Shown: positions 26,801 to 30,906 of the stretch, piece by piece
How positions within the stretch are numbered: position 1 is the stretch's first letter
Layout: every line of letters starts with the position of its first letter
DNA from: Carposina sasakii
Taxonomy: Eukaryota > Arthropoda > Insecta > Lepidoptera > Carposinidae
Length of the DNA stretch: 64,000 bases
Reading direction: 5' to 3'
Assembly: GCA_014607495.2 (NCBI GenBank)
Contig: CP053166.1
Location: 11,364,455-11,428,454, forward strand
The notes under the pieces: generated by a model
Databases searched by the model: none
Seen by the model: only the letters and a program-made list of their open reading frames with translations
What the model was told of the DNA's origin: nothing
Program-made: the position numbers and the translations under genes

Positions 26801-29725
26801 ATTTGGTGACTGGAAACTGGCGCGCGCTTGATAAAAAACCCGCATCCCGTTTTTGCCATGCTACCAGTGCTGGTGTGTTGTAGAAAATTCCAATTAGGTT
26901 GCTGCTGCTTCCATTTTCGAATTGGAATTATACATATGTAGACACATAATAAAATTGTAACGGATCGATGTTTGTGCACGCTAATCTCAGAAACGGCTGA
27001 ACCGATTTTGATGCAGTTTTCAGAAATATATTATGACAGGTCCCACTTAACATATAGGCTACCTTTTATCCCGGGAAAATGTTTTTATCCTGGATAATTT
27101 CGACATTTTGTTTTTTTCTGCAGTCCACGCGGACGGAGTCACAGGTGTCCACTAATTTACAATACATATAAATTGTGCATACATACTTGGGTATATATTC
27201 TAAGTTGTCCATCAGCCACTGGTGACCGGTGGTCAGCTGCCGTATAACAGACAGCCAATGGGAGTTCGCCTCGTCATTCATCACCCACCCGCCTGTAACT
27301 ATCTCTATCTGACCCTCTTTTAGCAGACTGAAAAAATTAGGTACATGATATATTTCTCAAATAAATTATGTAGTAGAATATACAAAAATAAACCCATCAT
27401 ACAAAAGCAATGCAATAAATAGCCTGGCAAAAGCAAAAAAAAATTAAATTATATCTGATTGCTTATAAAATTTGTATCATTTGCTGTATTCGTAATTCGC
27501 AATGAGAATAACTGATTAATAAATAATGCAGTAGTTATTTGAAGGTTCCACAACACCGCAGTGCTATTATGTATTATGTGCTAAAAGAGCCATATCATTT
27601 ATGTGTGCATTGCTGGCGAAAGTAAAGTGGAATACAATAAATTACTTCTGAAATATGATCTTCTCTTTTTCGCTTGCATCACTGCTCCACCAAAGAGCGA
27701 GAAAGCTGATTTCCGCCCAGATAAACTTTCTTGCCACACCTTGGGCTAGCTTCTCCACCATGTTGTCAAAAATAGATCTGGTCTGAGCTTTATAATATGC
27801 CTCAAATGTTTTTAGCCAGCCTGTAAGATAATACATAGATTGTTAAAACCAGAATACATTTTAAACTTAGCTTATTTTTTAAGGGATACATATTGACAGT
27901 GGAAAGGAAAGGTTATTTTGTAATTGATGAGATTGGTTGCCATGTCCATGGTGATCTGTGATTTATGAAAGCTGAATCATAATTTCGAGGTATTCCTATA
28001 AAACTTTTCCCATAAATTAAGGACTTAACTAATGTAATAAATTTTGCTACTATGTATTTCTGAAGTAGGTACAGAAAAATGTTGCCAGAAAACTTATACT
28101 AGTTAATATAGTTTAAGGTACTTTAACACATTCGCTGCCGGCGGATTTTCTGAGGGTGCCGCCATCAGGTAAACTCATAGTGCGAGGACGCAAATAAGCA
28201 TCGGCGGCACCTCTAGAAAGCCAAGATGCAAATACGTTGTCGCCGGCACTGAATGTGTTAACTGTCCACATTTTTGTAGTTATGTTGTCGTTAGTTATGT
28301 AATGAATAAAATAATTACCTGGGTCATTGTGTGAGTGTGGGACAATAAATACTTTCAGCTTATTCTTCCTGTTCCATTGGTCCTCATTGTAAGCTATATT
28401 CCAGCCTTGTTTCCATACACCTCCATCTTTGTCTTCAAACAGTATTCTATCATACATTGAGAGCATCTGAAATCAATCATAGAAATTGAAATAAAGTTTT
28501 CATGACCTTTTAACATATTCACTGCCACCATCTACATATTTTCAGTTCCTTGGTTTTATATAGGTGCAACAGATGCTTTTTTATGTTTTGGCACTAGGTG
28601 TTGAACTGATGTTGGTGTACTAAGAAAATCAGCCAGCAGTGAATGTGTTAACTATGGTTGTTTTCATTGTGGCAGTGAAGTGCTACACTAAGCAGTGTAG
28701 AGTGATATCTTGCTTTCATTAATAGAAACAATGCAGCTTTAAGAGTAATCCTTCTAGATTTCTGCAGCCTCCACTCCTCTTTTACAGTCATAATCTTTTT
28801 TAGGGTCATTAGGGCAATTTATTTAAATATGGCTTGTCCAGTCTACAGGATGTAAGTCACCATAACCTTACCTGAACATCAGTCCTAGGAGTAGCCTGCT
28901 TCATAATAGGGCAGGTAGACATGTTAAACTTCAATTTCATTCTCGGTGGCTCATCTCCCACGACTTTGAACTCCCTGTCTTTTCTCTTCCCTGCTGTATT
29001 AGTCCCTGGCTCGTGGACCACATATTGTTTCTGAGGCTGAGGAAATGACTCCTGGGATTTCTCAACTATCTCATCAACAACTGACTTTATCTCTCCAACC
29101 ACTGCTTGGTGTTCACTTAGTTCCTTCTCTATATTGCTGAGTTTGGATTCAAATGACGCCCATTTGCTCTGAAAGGAAAATAAACGAAGGTGATATGTTT
29201 GAGGAAGCAAGTACTATGTCTAAGGAACTCTTCAGATGTACTTAACATTAACAAAATAAATTGGCAGATAGTTCCCTATTGCCTTATCTCAGTATGTTGG
29301 GAGTAGTGTGGATCTGTCAGGTAAGTGTAGGACCTCATCATTACTGGATCATAACATTACAATAAATAAAACCTATAGGTGTGTTGTTTATTGCCACTAG
29401 TTTGCAGTGTATTGGAATTTGTAACTATTGCCAGACTATGTGGCAATATATTCCGAGTTGCGTGTGGAAAGTAACTACATCTGAACTGCATACTTATTTA
29501 ATGGGCTAGTAACATATATTTTTATTGTTTATTTAATGTACAAGGTAATATAGTAGTAGTAGGAGAAGATTATAACTTAACATTAATACTCACATCATCA
29601 ATTTCTTGTATTACCGGCTTTACATTAGGTAGTTTGTAGCTTAGATCACTGACCACGTATAATATAAAGATAAACACTATGATACACGTCGCCCAAAATA
29701 CCGACGACAATCTTCTTATCCTCAT
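5649..29725 (-). CDS. alpha-Man-IIa: Golgi alpha-mannosidase II (GH38), complete 21-exon gene
   Basis: Coding exons in order (minus strand): 29725-29594, 29168-28872, 28466-28319, 27820-27646, 27327-27187, 26133-25973, 25374-25289, 25012-24912, 24275-24098, 22141-21957, 20767-20594, 19603-19339, 18014-17842, 16366-16151, 15328-15151, 12782-12624, 12253-12101, 11821-11702, 10072-9878, 6343-6230, 5807-5649. They sum to 3510 nt: 1169 residues plus TGA. All junctions are GT/AG and in phase. The family trims the alpha1,3- and alpha1,6-mannoses from GlcNAcMan5GlcNAc2 in the medial Golgi. The protein is type II: a short basic N-terminus, a membrane anchor at about residues 9-26, and a stem to about 130. 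GH38 catalytic motifs follow: HSHND (zinc ligands His189, Asp191), SIDPFGH (nucleophile Asp304), PLGDDFR (acid/base Asp441) and FQHHDG (zinc His575). These correspond to Drosophila H90, D92, D204, D341 and H471. Drosophila is about 1108 residues; the extra length is mostly stem. No AATAAA was found close after the stop, so the 3' end is not fixed. Confidence 0.97.
6075..6173. mobile_element. 99-bp TA-flanked MITE downstream of exon 20
   Basis: Ends CAGAGTGTAACCAAAGGGGT and ACCCCTGTTGTAACACCCTC (reading right end on plus) are inverted, with TA flanks. The termini resemble those of 6362-6621, suggesting related families. Exon 20 sits between the two. Confidence 0.75.
6230..6343 (-). CDS. alpha-Man-IIa: alpha-mannosidase II exon 20
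   Basis: Residues 1080-1117: [20 protein letters not shown], then [18 protein letters not shown]. Acceptor CTCCAG, donor GTAACC, phase 0. It is separated from exon 19 by a 3.5-kb intron full of TEs. A 260-bp foldback MITE starts 18 bp upstream of the acceptor. Confidence 0.85.
6362..6621. mobile_element. 260-bp foldback MITE abutting exon 20
   Basis: Two arms of ~110 bp are almost perfect inverted copies (GGTATGTTAAGCGA, GTAAATAGCCCA, TTTGAGACTCGAAATCAC) around a short loop. Ends CGGGGTGTAAC and ATACACCCTG, TA on each side. On the minus strand it ends 18 bp before the exon 20 acceptor. Confidence 0.88.
7234..7298 (+). repeat. tRNA-like SINE, family A
   Basis: A-box-like GGCTCAGTGGTAAGAGCGCT, then GTCGTGGGTTCGATTCCCAC forming an intact T arm, then CCGGGTGA. 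The anticodon stem does not pair, so this is tRNA-derived rather than a gene. Flank TTTTTTTCCATTTCTTTATT recurs in other copies. Confidence 0.75.
7603..9572 (+). mobile_element. CACTA-like DNA transposon carrying a decayed gene
   Basis: Ends CACTATGCAACA (7603) and TGTTGCATAGTG (9572) are perfect 12-bp inverted repeats starting with CACTA. TTA on both sides is consistent with a 3-bp target duplication. Between them lies a degraded coding region. Assignment to the CACTA/CMC group rests on the termini and target length only. Confidence 0.7.
7825..9395 (+). pseudogene. decayed insect multi-copy TE-borne gene
   Basis: Homologous blocks run in order through several frames: [20 protein letters not shown], then [10 protein letters not shown] and [14 protein letters not shown], then [20 protein letters not shown] and [20 protein letters not shown], then [20 protein letters not shown] and [10 protein letters not shown]. 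From memory this is a family of uncharacterised proteins present in many copies in insect genomes, about 600 residues when whole. At least three frameshifts plus stops break it, so it is dead. Biochemical function of the family is unknown to me. Confidence 0.8.
9878..10072 (-). CDS. alpha-Man-IIa: alpha-mannosidase II exon 19
   Basis: Residues 1015-1079: [20 protein letters not shown] to [18 protein letters not shown]. Weakly conserved, but it aligns with the Drosophila segment after LEKVNNC (HPAGYLTSAAHKASQSLLDP). Acceptor TTCCAG, donor GTCAGT, 65 codons, both phase 0. Two overlapping frames are also open but do not join in phase. Confidence 0.85.
10106..11092. mobile_element. foldback MITE with 33-bp perfect arms, holding a nested element
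   Basis: The 33-bp arm starting TAGCGGAGCCATCTACAGGA at 10106-10138 is exactly inverted at 11060-11092. The loop contains a second TA-flanked element. The left edge lies 33 bp upstream of the exon 19 acceptor. Confidence 0.8.
10178..11008. mobile_element. TA-flanked element nested in the foldback MITE
   Basis: Ends CAGGGTGTTTCTGACAGCCA and TGGCTGTCACTCACACTCTG are imperfect inverted repeats of about 30 bp, with TA on both sides. It is 831 bp and has no convincing coding region. Confidence 0.75.
11495..11690 (-). repeat. non-LTR retroposon 3' tail, inverted copy
   Basis: Contains GGGCAGCAGCGCCTCCCG, CACCAACCCGCCTGCCCAGC and CCAGCAGTGGACTGCAATAG, ending in TGACGATGATGATGA. It abuts the donor side of exon 18 by about 13 bp. 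Confidence 0.72.
11702..11821 (-). CDS. alpha-Man-IIa: alpha-mannosidase II exon 18
   Basis: Residues 975-1014: [20 protein letters not shown], then [14 protein letters not shown]. The family motif is LDRR...DD.RGL.QGV.DN. Acceptor TATCAG, donor GTAACT, phase 0. A non-LTR retroposon tail ends about 13 bp downstream of the donor. Confidence 0.95.
11940..12050 (+). repeat. retroposon family C, 3' part
   Basis: GGATCTGGTTTCTCATCGCG, then TTGCAACCATGAG and GTAGGGCCCGGTGGTCG, as in the copies at 25.8 and 50.1 kb. Truncated at the 5' side. It ends about 50 bp downstream of the exon 17 donor. Confidence 0.7.
12071..12097 (-). pseudogene. possible fragment of exon 17 interior
   Basis: The first ~27 bp of the intron resemble the exon 17 segment around ACGGCGCCACC (about 21 of 26 positions by eye). 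It is short and GC-rich, so chance is possible. It differs from the other copies in lacking the exon end and donor. Confidence 0.4.
12101..12253 (-). CDS. alpha-Man-IIa: alpha-mannosidase II exon 17
   Basis: Residues 924-974: [20 protein letters not shown], then [20 protein letters not shown] and TRLTVLT are diagnostic of GMII. GC-rich at third positions. Donor GTACGC; a possible partial exon copy starts almost at the donor. Confidence 0.94.
12435..12600. repeat. degenerate foldback MITE, second copy
   Basis: CTAGCAAAAACTAATCGATA, GCGAAAATTGTACAAAATTC, then GTTGTACAATTTTCACTATC and CATTGCTTTATTGC in inverted order. In intron 16. Confidence 0.5.
12624..12782 (-). CDS. alpha-Man-IIa: alpha-mannosidase II exon 16
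   Basis: Residues 871-923: [20 protein letters not shown], then [29 protein letters not shown] is the conserved GMII C-domain motif. Acceptor TCGTAG, donor GTAAAT, both phase 0. A Helitron 3' end lies 25 bp upstream of the acceptor. Confidence 0.95.
12808..13033 (-). mobile_element. Lep1-type Helitron
   Basis: Plus-strand sequence begins CTAGTGGACGCCCGCGACTT, the inverted form of a Helitron 3' hairpin plus CTAG. It then runs through TATCCGGGA and GTGTTAATCCAGG to AACAAACATCCATCCATAC, shared with 54013-54220. Its 3' terminus is 25 bp from the exon 16 acceptor. Confidence 0.8.
13396..13434 (-). pseudogene. partial copy of exon 15 end, with donor
   Basis: Thirteen codons read [13 protein letters not shown], against [13 protein letters not shown] in the real exon, followed by the same GTAAGTCTAC donor stretch. 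Eight codons differ: six silently and two by replacement. Homology fades upstream, and no acceptor or full exon was identified. It lies in the same intron, 1.7 kb downstream. Confidence 0.75.
14328..14630 (-). mobile_element. Helitron (TCTAATATATAAAATTC type)
   Basis: Minus-strand 5' end TCTAATATATAAAATTCTCG at 14630 and 3' end GGGTCAGCTAG at 14328. These termini recur widely in insect genomes. It is 303 bp with no coding capacity. Confidence 0.78.
14760..15091 (+). mobile_element. Lep1-type Helitron
   Basis: Ends TCGCGGGCGTCCACTAG followed by T. The interior has GCTAATCTCAGAAACGGCTG and CAGGTCCCACTTAACATATA, shared with 26937-27155 and, in reverse, 17148-17805. The 5' boundary is approximate. 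Confidence 0.75.
15151..15328 (-). CDS. alpha-Man-IIa: alpha-mannosidase II exon 15
   Basis: Residues 812-870: [20 protein letters not shown], then [21 protein letters not shown] contains the conserved active-site Tyr (Tyr727 in Drosophila). Acceptor ATGCAG, donor GTAAGT, phase 0. The exon end is copied at 13396-13434. Confidence 0.95.
15346..15745 (+). repeat. 400-bp unclassified interspersed repeat
   Basis: TAGTTTATCCCGAAGGAAAG to TTCCAGCTTTTCCCGCCGA, closely matching 20829-21220. On the minus strand its end plus the flanking T-run lies directly upstream of the exon 15 acceptor. No coding capacity. Confidence 0.8.
16027..16084 (-). pseudogene. degraded partial copy of exon 14
   Basis: A 58-bp segment matches exon 14 positions 16159-16218 at roughly 90 percent by eye. 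It carries a short deletion and lacks the donor. It reads [13 protein letters not shown] before the frame is lost. It lies about 70 bp downstream of the real exon on the transcribed strand. Confidence 0.8.
16151..16366 (-). CDS. alpha-Man-IIa: alpha-mannosidase II exon 14
   Basis: Residues 740-810: [20 protein letters not shown], then [20 protein letters not shown]. Acceptor TTGTAG, donor GTAAGT. Without splicing the frame meets TAG, but the donor splits that codon, giving Tyr811 with the next exon. A degraded copy lies downstream at 16027-16084. Confidence 0.92.
16437..16591 (-). mobile_element. short Helitron, CGACCCGCCCCGGC type
   Basis: CTAGCGACCCGCCCCGGCTT at the low-coordinate end is the inverted 3' hairpin and CTAG. 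The other end resembles the 5' terminus of the plus-oriented copy at 56247. It lies 70 bp upstream of the exon 14 acceptor. Confidence 0.75.
16615..16920 (+). repeat. LINE 3' remnant with RT C-terminal motif
   Basis: TGTCCCACTGCTGGGCAAAG, then a frame with [17 protein letters not shown], which resembles the C-terminus of RTE-type reverse transcriptases (RRWRDDL...). Stops follow shortly. Orientation plus, opposite to the mannosidase. Confidence 0.6.
17148..17805 (-). mobile_element. Lep1-type Helitron interrupted by a TA-flanked MITE
   Basis: Begins CTAGTGGACGCACGCGACTC. The Helitron is split at 17257-17582 by another element. Removing that element and one TA restores ACAATATATTTCTGAAAA, the uninterrupted order seen near 27020. 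Confidence 0.8.
17257..17582. mobile_element. TA-flanked MITE (CAGGGTG ends), nested in a Helitron
   Basis: Ends CAGGGTGATTTTTGG and AACAGCCTG, with TA on both sides. The interior GTCAACGTTCCCGAAAACTA and CCTCATCATCACGAT recur at 59661-60033. No coding region. Confidence 0.8.
17842..18014 (-). CDS. alpha-Man-IIa: alpha-mannosidase II exon 13
   Basis: Residues 682-738: [20 protein letters not shown], then [19 protein letters not shown]. The VPPLALTTY stretch matches VPPMGLATY of the Drosophila enzyme. Acceptor TTCTAG, donor GTAAGG, phase 2. Confidence 0.94.
18075..18180 (+). repeat. retroposon tail, CCACTGTTGGACATAGGCCT type
   Basis: ATCATCATTTACAGCCCTGA, then TCCACTGTTGGACATAGGCC, a common lepidopteran LINE/SINE tail. 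Related to, but distinct from, the 4363 family. Confidence 0.55.
18791..19045 (+). repeat. tRNA-derived SINE, family B
   Basis: Head GAGAATAGCCCAATGG and tail with GAAACCATATTGCGC...GGGCAGCAAGATGA, as in the copies at 757 and 24325. Flanked by a diverged duplication, TACATTAAATTATGC (18776-18790) and TACATAATATATGC (19046-19059). Older than the 24325 copy. Confidence 0.8.
19175..19245 (-). pseudogene. degraded partial copy of exon 12 end, with donor
   Basis: About 60 bp closely match the 3' end of exon 12 and its donor (GAG then GTGAG). The copy keeps [11 protein letters not shown] in frame; three silent third-base changes (ACA/ACG, GAG/GAA, TTA/TTG) separate it from the real exon. A 2-bp insertion after GGTTGTT then shifts the frame. 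No usable acceptor or upstream exon half was seen, so it is probably a relic. Confidence 0.8.
19339..19603 (-). CDS. alpha-Man-IIa: alpha-mannosidase II exon 12
   Basis: Residues 594-681: [20 protein letters not shown] to [19 protein letters not shown]. Donor GTGAGA, phase 0. The last ~60 bp plus the donor are duplicated in degraded form about 160 bp downstream (19175-19245). Confidence 0.94.
19870..19945 (+). repeat. tRNA-like SINE, family D
   Basis: CGACCGACTGATGTAGTTGG, then GCTGGGTTCGAATCCCAG, a box A/box B pair followed by an A-run. A related inverted copy is at 31835-31911. Confidence 0.6.
20470..20557. repeat. MITE, GGTCGATTCCGGCAGT family, left half
   Basis: TGGTCGATTCCGGCAGTCAC, then TAGTCCTACCTGTCCTTTTC, identical over most of its length to 22189-22270. 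The right arm is missing. Confidence 0.75.
20594..20767 (-). CDS. alpha-Man-IIa: alpha-mannosidase II exon 11 (QHHDG)
   Basis: Residues 536-592. Contains [19 protein letters not shown]; His575 is the fourth zinc ligand by alignment. Start of the middle alpha-mannosidase domain. Acceptor TTCCAG, donor GTAAGT, phase 2. Confidence 0.95.
20829..21220 (+). repeat. 400-bp unclassified interspersed repeat, second copy
   Basis: Same family and orientation as 15346-15745, sharing AACTAAGCCCATACAGCC, AAACCATGCACACGCAC and CACCTTACGGACACATG. Its T-rich end faces the exon 11 acceptor about 60 bp away. Confidence 0.8.
21294..21402. repeat. MITE with TAGAGTGCGTTTCA end, truncated
   Basis: Matches the left two-thirds of 38009-38160, including TGTGTATGACCACATTATCT. 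The right terminus was not found. Confidence 0.6.
21957..22141 (-). CDS. alpha-Man-IIa: alpha-mannosidase II exon 10
   Basis: Residues 474-534: [16 protein letters not shown], then [20 protein letters not shown] and [18 protein letters not shown]. The FTYADR...YWSGYYTSRP block is a GMII hallmark. Acceptor CACCAG, donor GTAAGT, phase 2. Confidence 0.96.
22189..22366. repeat. MITE, GGTCGATTCCGGCAGT family, upstream of exon 10
   Basis: The left arm matches 20470-20557. The right arm (GGTAAGACTAATTTTACG...AAGTGTGAC) is inverted but lacks its last ~16 bp. The left end lies 47 bp upstream of the exon 10 acceptor. Confidence 0.75.
23172..23805 (+). pseudogene. truncated DDE transposase (DUF4817-like N-terminus)
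   Basis: Starts [19 protein letters not shown]; an indel near 23225 shifts frame into [18 protein letters not shown]. This resembles, from memory, the N-terminal helix-turn-helix (DUF4817-like) of insect DDE transposases. It continues to [15 protein letters not shown] and [20 protein letters not shown], where the first catalytic Asp lies in WTDEATF. It stops at HLWMRYH where the inverted repeat begins, so the second and third catalytic residues are lost. A 79-bp retroposon sits in frame at 23328-23406. Confidence 0.82.
23328..23406 (+). repeat. 79-bp retroposon fragment (family C) inside the transposase
   Basis: Flanked by CATTTAAGACT at 23317-23327 and 23407-23417, an 11-bp target duplication. 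The insert is nearly identical to 25873-25951. Insert plus duplication is 90 bp, exactly 30 codons without a stop, so the reading frame stays open. Confidence 0.88.
24098..24275 (-). CDS. alpha-Man-IIa: alpha-mannosidase II exon 9 (acid/base)
   Basis: Residues 415-473: [20 protein letters not shown], then GDDFRYD. Asp441 matches the acid/base Asp341 of Drosophila. Acceptor TTTAAG, donor GTATGT. A SINE with a perfect 15-bp target duplication sits 34 bp upstream of the acceptor. Confidence 0.95.
24325..24634 (+). repeat. tRNA-derived SINE, family B, perfect 15-bp target duplication
   Basis: CAATTCTTTGCACTT occurs at 24310-24324 and again at 24635-24649. The element starts with GCGCGGTGATAGCCCAATGG and ends in a GATGAC/GATG-rich tail. 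The exact duplication suggests recent retroposition. It lies 34 bp upstream of the exon 9 acceptor. Confidence 0.93.
24912..25012 (-). CDS. alpha-Man-IIa: alpha-mannosidase II exon 8
   Basis: Residues 381-413: [20 protein letters not shown], then [12 protein letters not shown]. Drosophila has [10 protein letters not shown]...SCPWK. Acceptor TGTCAG, donor GTATGT, phase 2. Confidence 0.95.
25289..25374 (-). CDS. alpha-Man-IIa: alpha-mannosidase II exon 7
   Basis: An 86-nt exon: [19 protein letters not shown], then PHSCGPDPK. It carries the conserved [10 protein letters not shown] segment of the active-site wall. Acceptor CCACAG, donor GTAACA, phase 0. Confidence 0.95.
25654..25747. repeat. hairpin with 22-bp perfect arms
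   Basis: CAGGATTAGTTTTCCATGTT at 25654 (arm to 25675) is exactly inverted at 25726-25747. The loop itself contains AACTAACTCAAGTTGAGTTA, another palindrome. It sits at the 5' edge of a family C retroposon copy. Confidence 0.75.
25748..25952 (+). repeat. retroposon family C copy
   Basis: Starts near GATGATGCCACGGGTGTTGG followed by CGAAACATATGT, and ends TAGGGCCCGGTGG...CCCTCAACAGA. The same order is seen at 50040-50215. Ends about 15 bp from the donor of exon 6. The GCCACGG...GGCGAAAC core resembles shared 3' tails of insect non-LTR/SINE elements. Confidence 0.75.
25973..26133 (-). CDS. alpha-Man-IIa: alpha-mannosidase II exon 6 (nucleophile)
   Basis: Residues 299-351: [19 protein letters not shown], then the conserved helix ending LEFRWRQLW. 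Asp304 is the catalytic nucleophile and a zinc ligand. The donor GTAAGC leaves one base. A retroposon copy ends about 20 bp downstream of the donor. Confidence 0.96.
26937..27155 (+). mobile_element. Lep1-type Helitron
   Basis: Interior GCTAATCTCAGAAACGGCTG and CCACTTAACATATAGGCTAC. The 3' end CGCGGACGGAGTCACAGG...CTAA shows a decayed terminus (CTAA for CTAG). It ends 32 bp downstream of the exon 5 donor. Confidence 0.75.
27187..27327 (-). CDS. alpha-Man-IIa: alpha-mannosidase II exon 5
   Basis: Residues 252-297: [20 protein letters not shown] followed by NSHW. Canonical GH38 has GGWVMPDEA; here Pro is Asn. Acceptor TTTTCAG, donor GTATGT, phase 2. Confidence 0.95.
27646..27820 (-). CDS. alpha-Man-IIa: alpha-mannosidase II exon 4
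   Basis: Residues 194-250: [10 protein letters not shown]...[14 protein letters not shown]. Completes the Gly codon of DPGW; Trp194 corresponds to the substrate-stacking Trp95 of Drosophila GMII. The donor GTAATT leaves two bases (phase 2). Confidence 0.95.
28127..28257. mobile_element. TTAA-flanked foldback MITE (piggyBac-like target)
   Basis: Ends CACATTCGCTGCCGGCG and CGCCGGCACTGAATGTG between TTAA at 28123-28126 and 28258-28261, with internal GGTGCCGCC/GGCGGCACC. TTAA duplication is typical of piggyBac-type elements. In intron 3. Confidence 0.8.
28319..28466 (-). CDS. alpha-Man-IIa: alpha-mannosidase II exon 3 (zinc motif HSHND)
   Basis: Residues 144-193. Encodes [16 protein letters not shown] and [12 protein letters not shown], nearly identical to Drosophila GMII. 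His189 and Asp191 are zinc ligands. The donor GTAATT splits the Gly193 codon (phase 1). Confidence 0.96.
28514..28647. mobile_element. TTAA-flanked MITE, second copy
   Basis: Ends CATATTCACTGCC and GGCAGTGAATGTG-like (AGCAGTGAATGTG), TTAA at 28510-28513 and 28648-28651. Same family as 28127-28257, about 250 bp away. In intron 2. Confidence 0.75.
28872..29168 (-). CDS. alpha-Man-IIa: alpha-mannosidase II exon 2 (residues 45-143, stem)
   Basis: Acceptor TTTCAG, donor GTAAGG, phase 0 at both ends. Encodes a charged, heptad-like helical segment (about 55-85), a low-complexity linker, and the start of the luminal domain (CPIMK...TDVQ). One NMS glycosylation sequon lies near residue 126. The stem is the least conserved part of the family. 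Confidence 0.93.
29594..29725 (-). CDS. alpha-Man-IIa: alpha-mannosidase II exon 1 (residues 1-44)
   Basis: Starts MRIRRL, followed by the hydrophobic run [16 protein letters not shown], a Golgi type II signal anchor. The exon ends at donor GTGAGT in phase 0. This ATG is chosen because a membrane anchor directly follows the basic residues, as in Drosophila (MLRIRRR). Any upstream untranslated exon cannot be seen. Confidence 0.93.
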
Positions 29726-30113
29726 TCTTACTTTTCTTTAGATATCCAGCTTGTTGGTTGATTTATTCCCTGAAGAAGTAATGCTTAATGTAATTGTTTT
29801 TTTATTATTTTTGTTCTTGTGATCCAAACCCAAATATCGAATAATTTTCAACAAGGGCTTTTCCTCTAGCCGGTTGATACATACAGGTAAAGTACACTGT
29901 TCAGGTACTGACTATGCTAGAGTAAAAACCATTAAAATATACACAACACCAGATGTGATCTTTGCACCAGATTAAACATTTTTAACTAAATTAAGCCGAT
30001 ATGTAATAAATTTTTACTTAATAAAAATATTTTTCCTGTTTTTTTTTTATTGACCACTGACTGGTACTCGTACTGGGTGGACTTTCTTTCAATATATATA
30101 CCACTAGTGAACG

Positions 30114-30325
30114 CCCGCGACTCTGTCCGCGTGGACTGCAGAAGAAACAAAAAGTGAAAATTATCCGAGATAAATAATATTTACATGGGATAAAAAGTAA
30201 CCTATGTCCTTTTACAGGCTCTAGACTACCTGTGTGCTAAATATAATTTAAATCGGGTCAGTAGTTTTGGCGTGAAAGTCAAACAGACAGACAAAGTTAC
30301 TTTACTTTCACGTTTTTTATATGTG
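30114..30325 (-). mobile_element. Lep1-type Helitron in the divergent promoter interval
   Basis: CTAGTGAACGCCCGCGACTC marks the inverted 3' terminus. The interior GGGATAAAAAGTAACCTATG and AAATCGGGTCAGTAGTTTTG is typical. The 5' end is approximate. Confidence 0.75.
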
Positions 30326-30404
30326 TTACAAGAAATGAGTAGGGAAAAATCTTGCAGTTAAAGCATCTTTTATGTGGCCATATTTATAAACATATTTAGC
30401 AATA

Positions 30405-30462
30405 TTGCAGCATAATATGGAGCGTTTAGGGTCAGTTTTTCTTTCGCAAATGTTTCGTTTAT
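30405..30462. repeat. short repeat fragment shared with 25440-25560
   Basis: ATATGGAGCGTTTAGGGTCA and TTCTTTCGCAAATGTTTCGT are found inverted at 25440-25560 (GAAACATTTGCGAAAGAAAA, AACGCTCCATAC) with extra sequence between. Probably a MITE pair. Confidence 0.5.
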
Positions 30463-30882
30463 TATGTCATGTTTCGATTTAAACAGAAAATAAAAAAACT
30501 GTCATCATCCCCAAACACTTTAAAAACTAGCACGAAAATGTCAGTCCAGTTGCAATTATAGTCAGTGGGTAAAGTTTTTTTATACTTTTATTACAAAAGA
30601 AAAGACAAAGTAACTATATCCGTACAGCTTGGTAGTGTTTGGATATCATTCTGAAATACACAATTGATGACGCTATTTACCTATCTAGCTTCCTAATAAT
30701 CTTAATATTCTGAGAAGACAAAATCAGAATCAAATAACTAAATAACCATTCCAATATTTTAGAAAATTTCAAAATTTATTGAATCATGCTGCTTTTCGCA
30801 GACACCGTATCCGAACCTTTTTCACATTGTTATTGATTTTTGTTTGAGAAATGTCAGTCAGTTGTCACAAAGTTTGTGAAAG

Positions 30883-30906
30883 ATGGCGTCAAAGGAGTCT
30901 CTTGAC
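30883..30906 (+). CDS. putative first coding exon of a divergent gene
   Basis: ATG in good context (AAAG-ATGG) encodes MASKESLD and runs directly into donor GTGAGT in phase 0. An arthropod initiator-like TCAGTC lies about 30 bp upstream, and the region faces the mannosidase start about 1.16 kb away. No downstream exon could be recognised in the remaining 33 kb, so the gene identity is unknown and the call rests on start plus donor. Confidence 0.4.

Larger units (their letters stand above)
29726..30882. promoter_or_regulatory. divergent intergenic promoter interval
   Basis: Lies between the mannosidase start codon (minus) and the putative MASKESLD exon (plus). It holds a Helitron (30114-30325) and a repeat fragment (30405-30462). 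The core promoters are therefore probably within about 300 bp of each start. No canonical TATA box was identified on either side. Confidence 0.4.

Noticed and set aside
5649..29725. Exon echoes as remains of a whole tandem gene duplication.
   Set aside because: Each copy lies in the intron directly after its own exon rather than in a second ordered series, so a block duplication does not fit.
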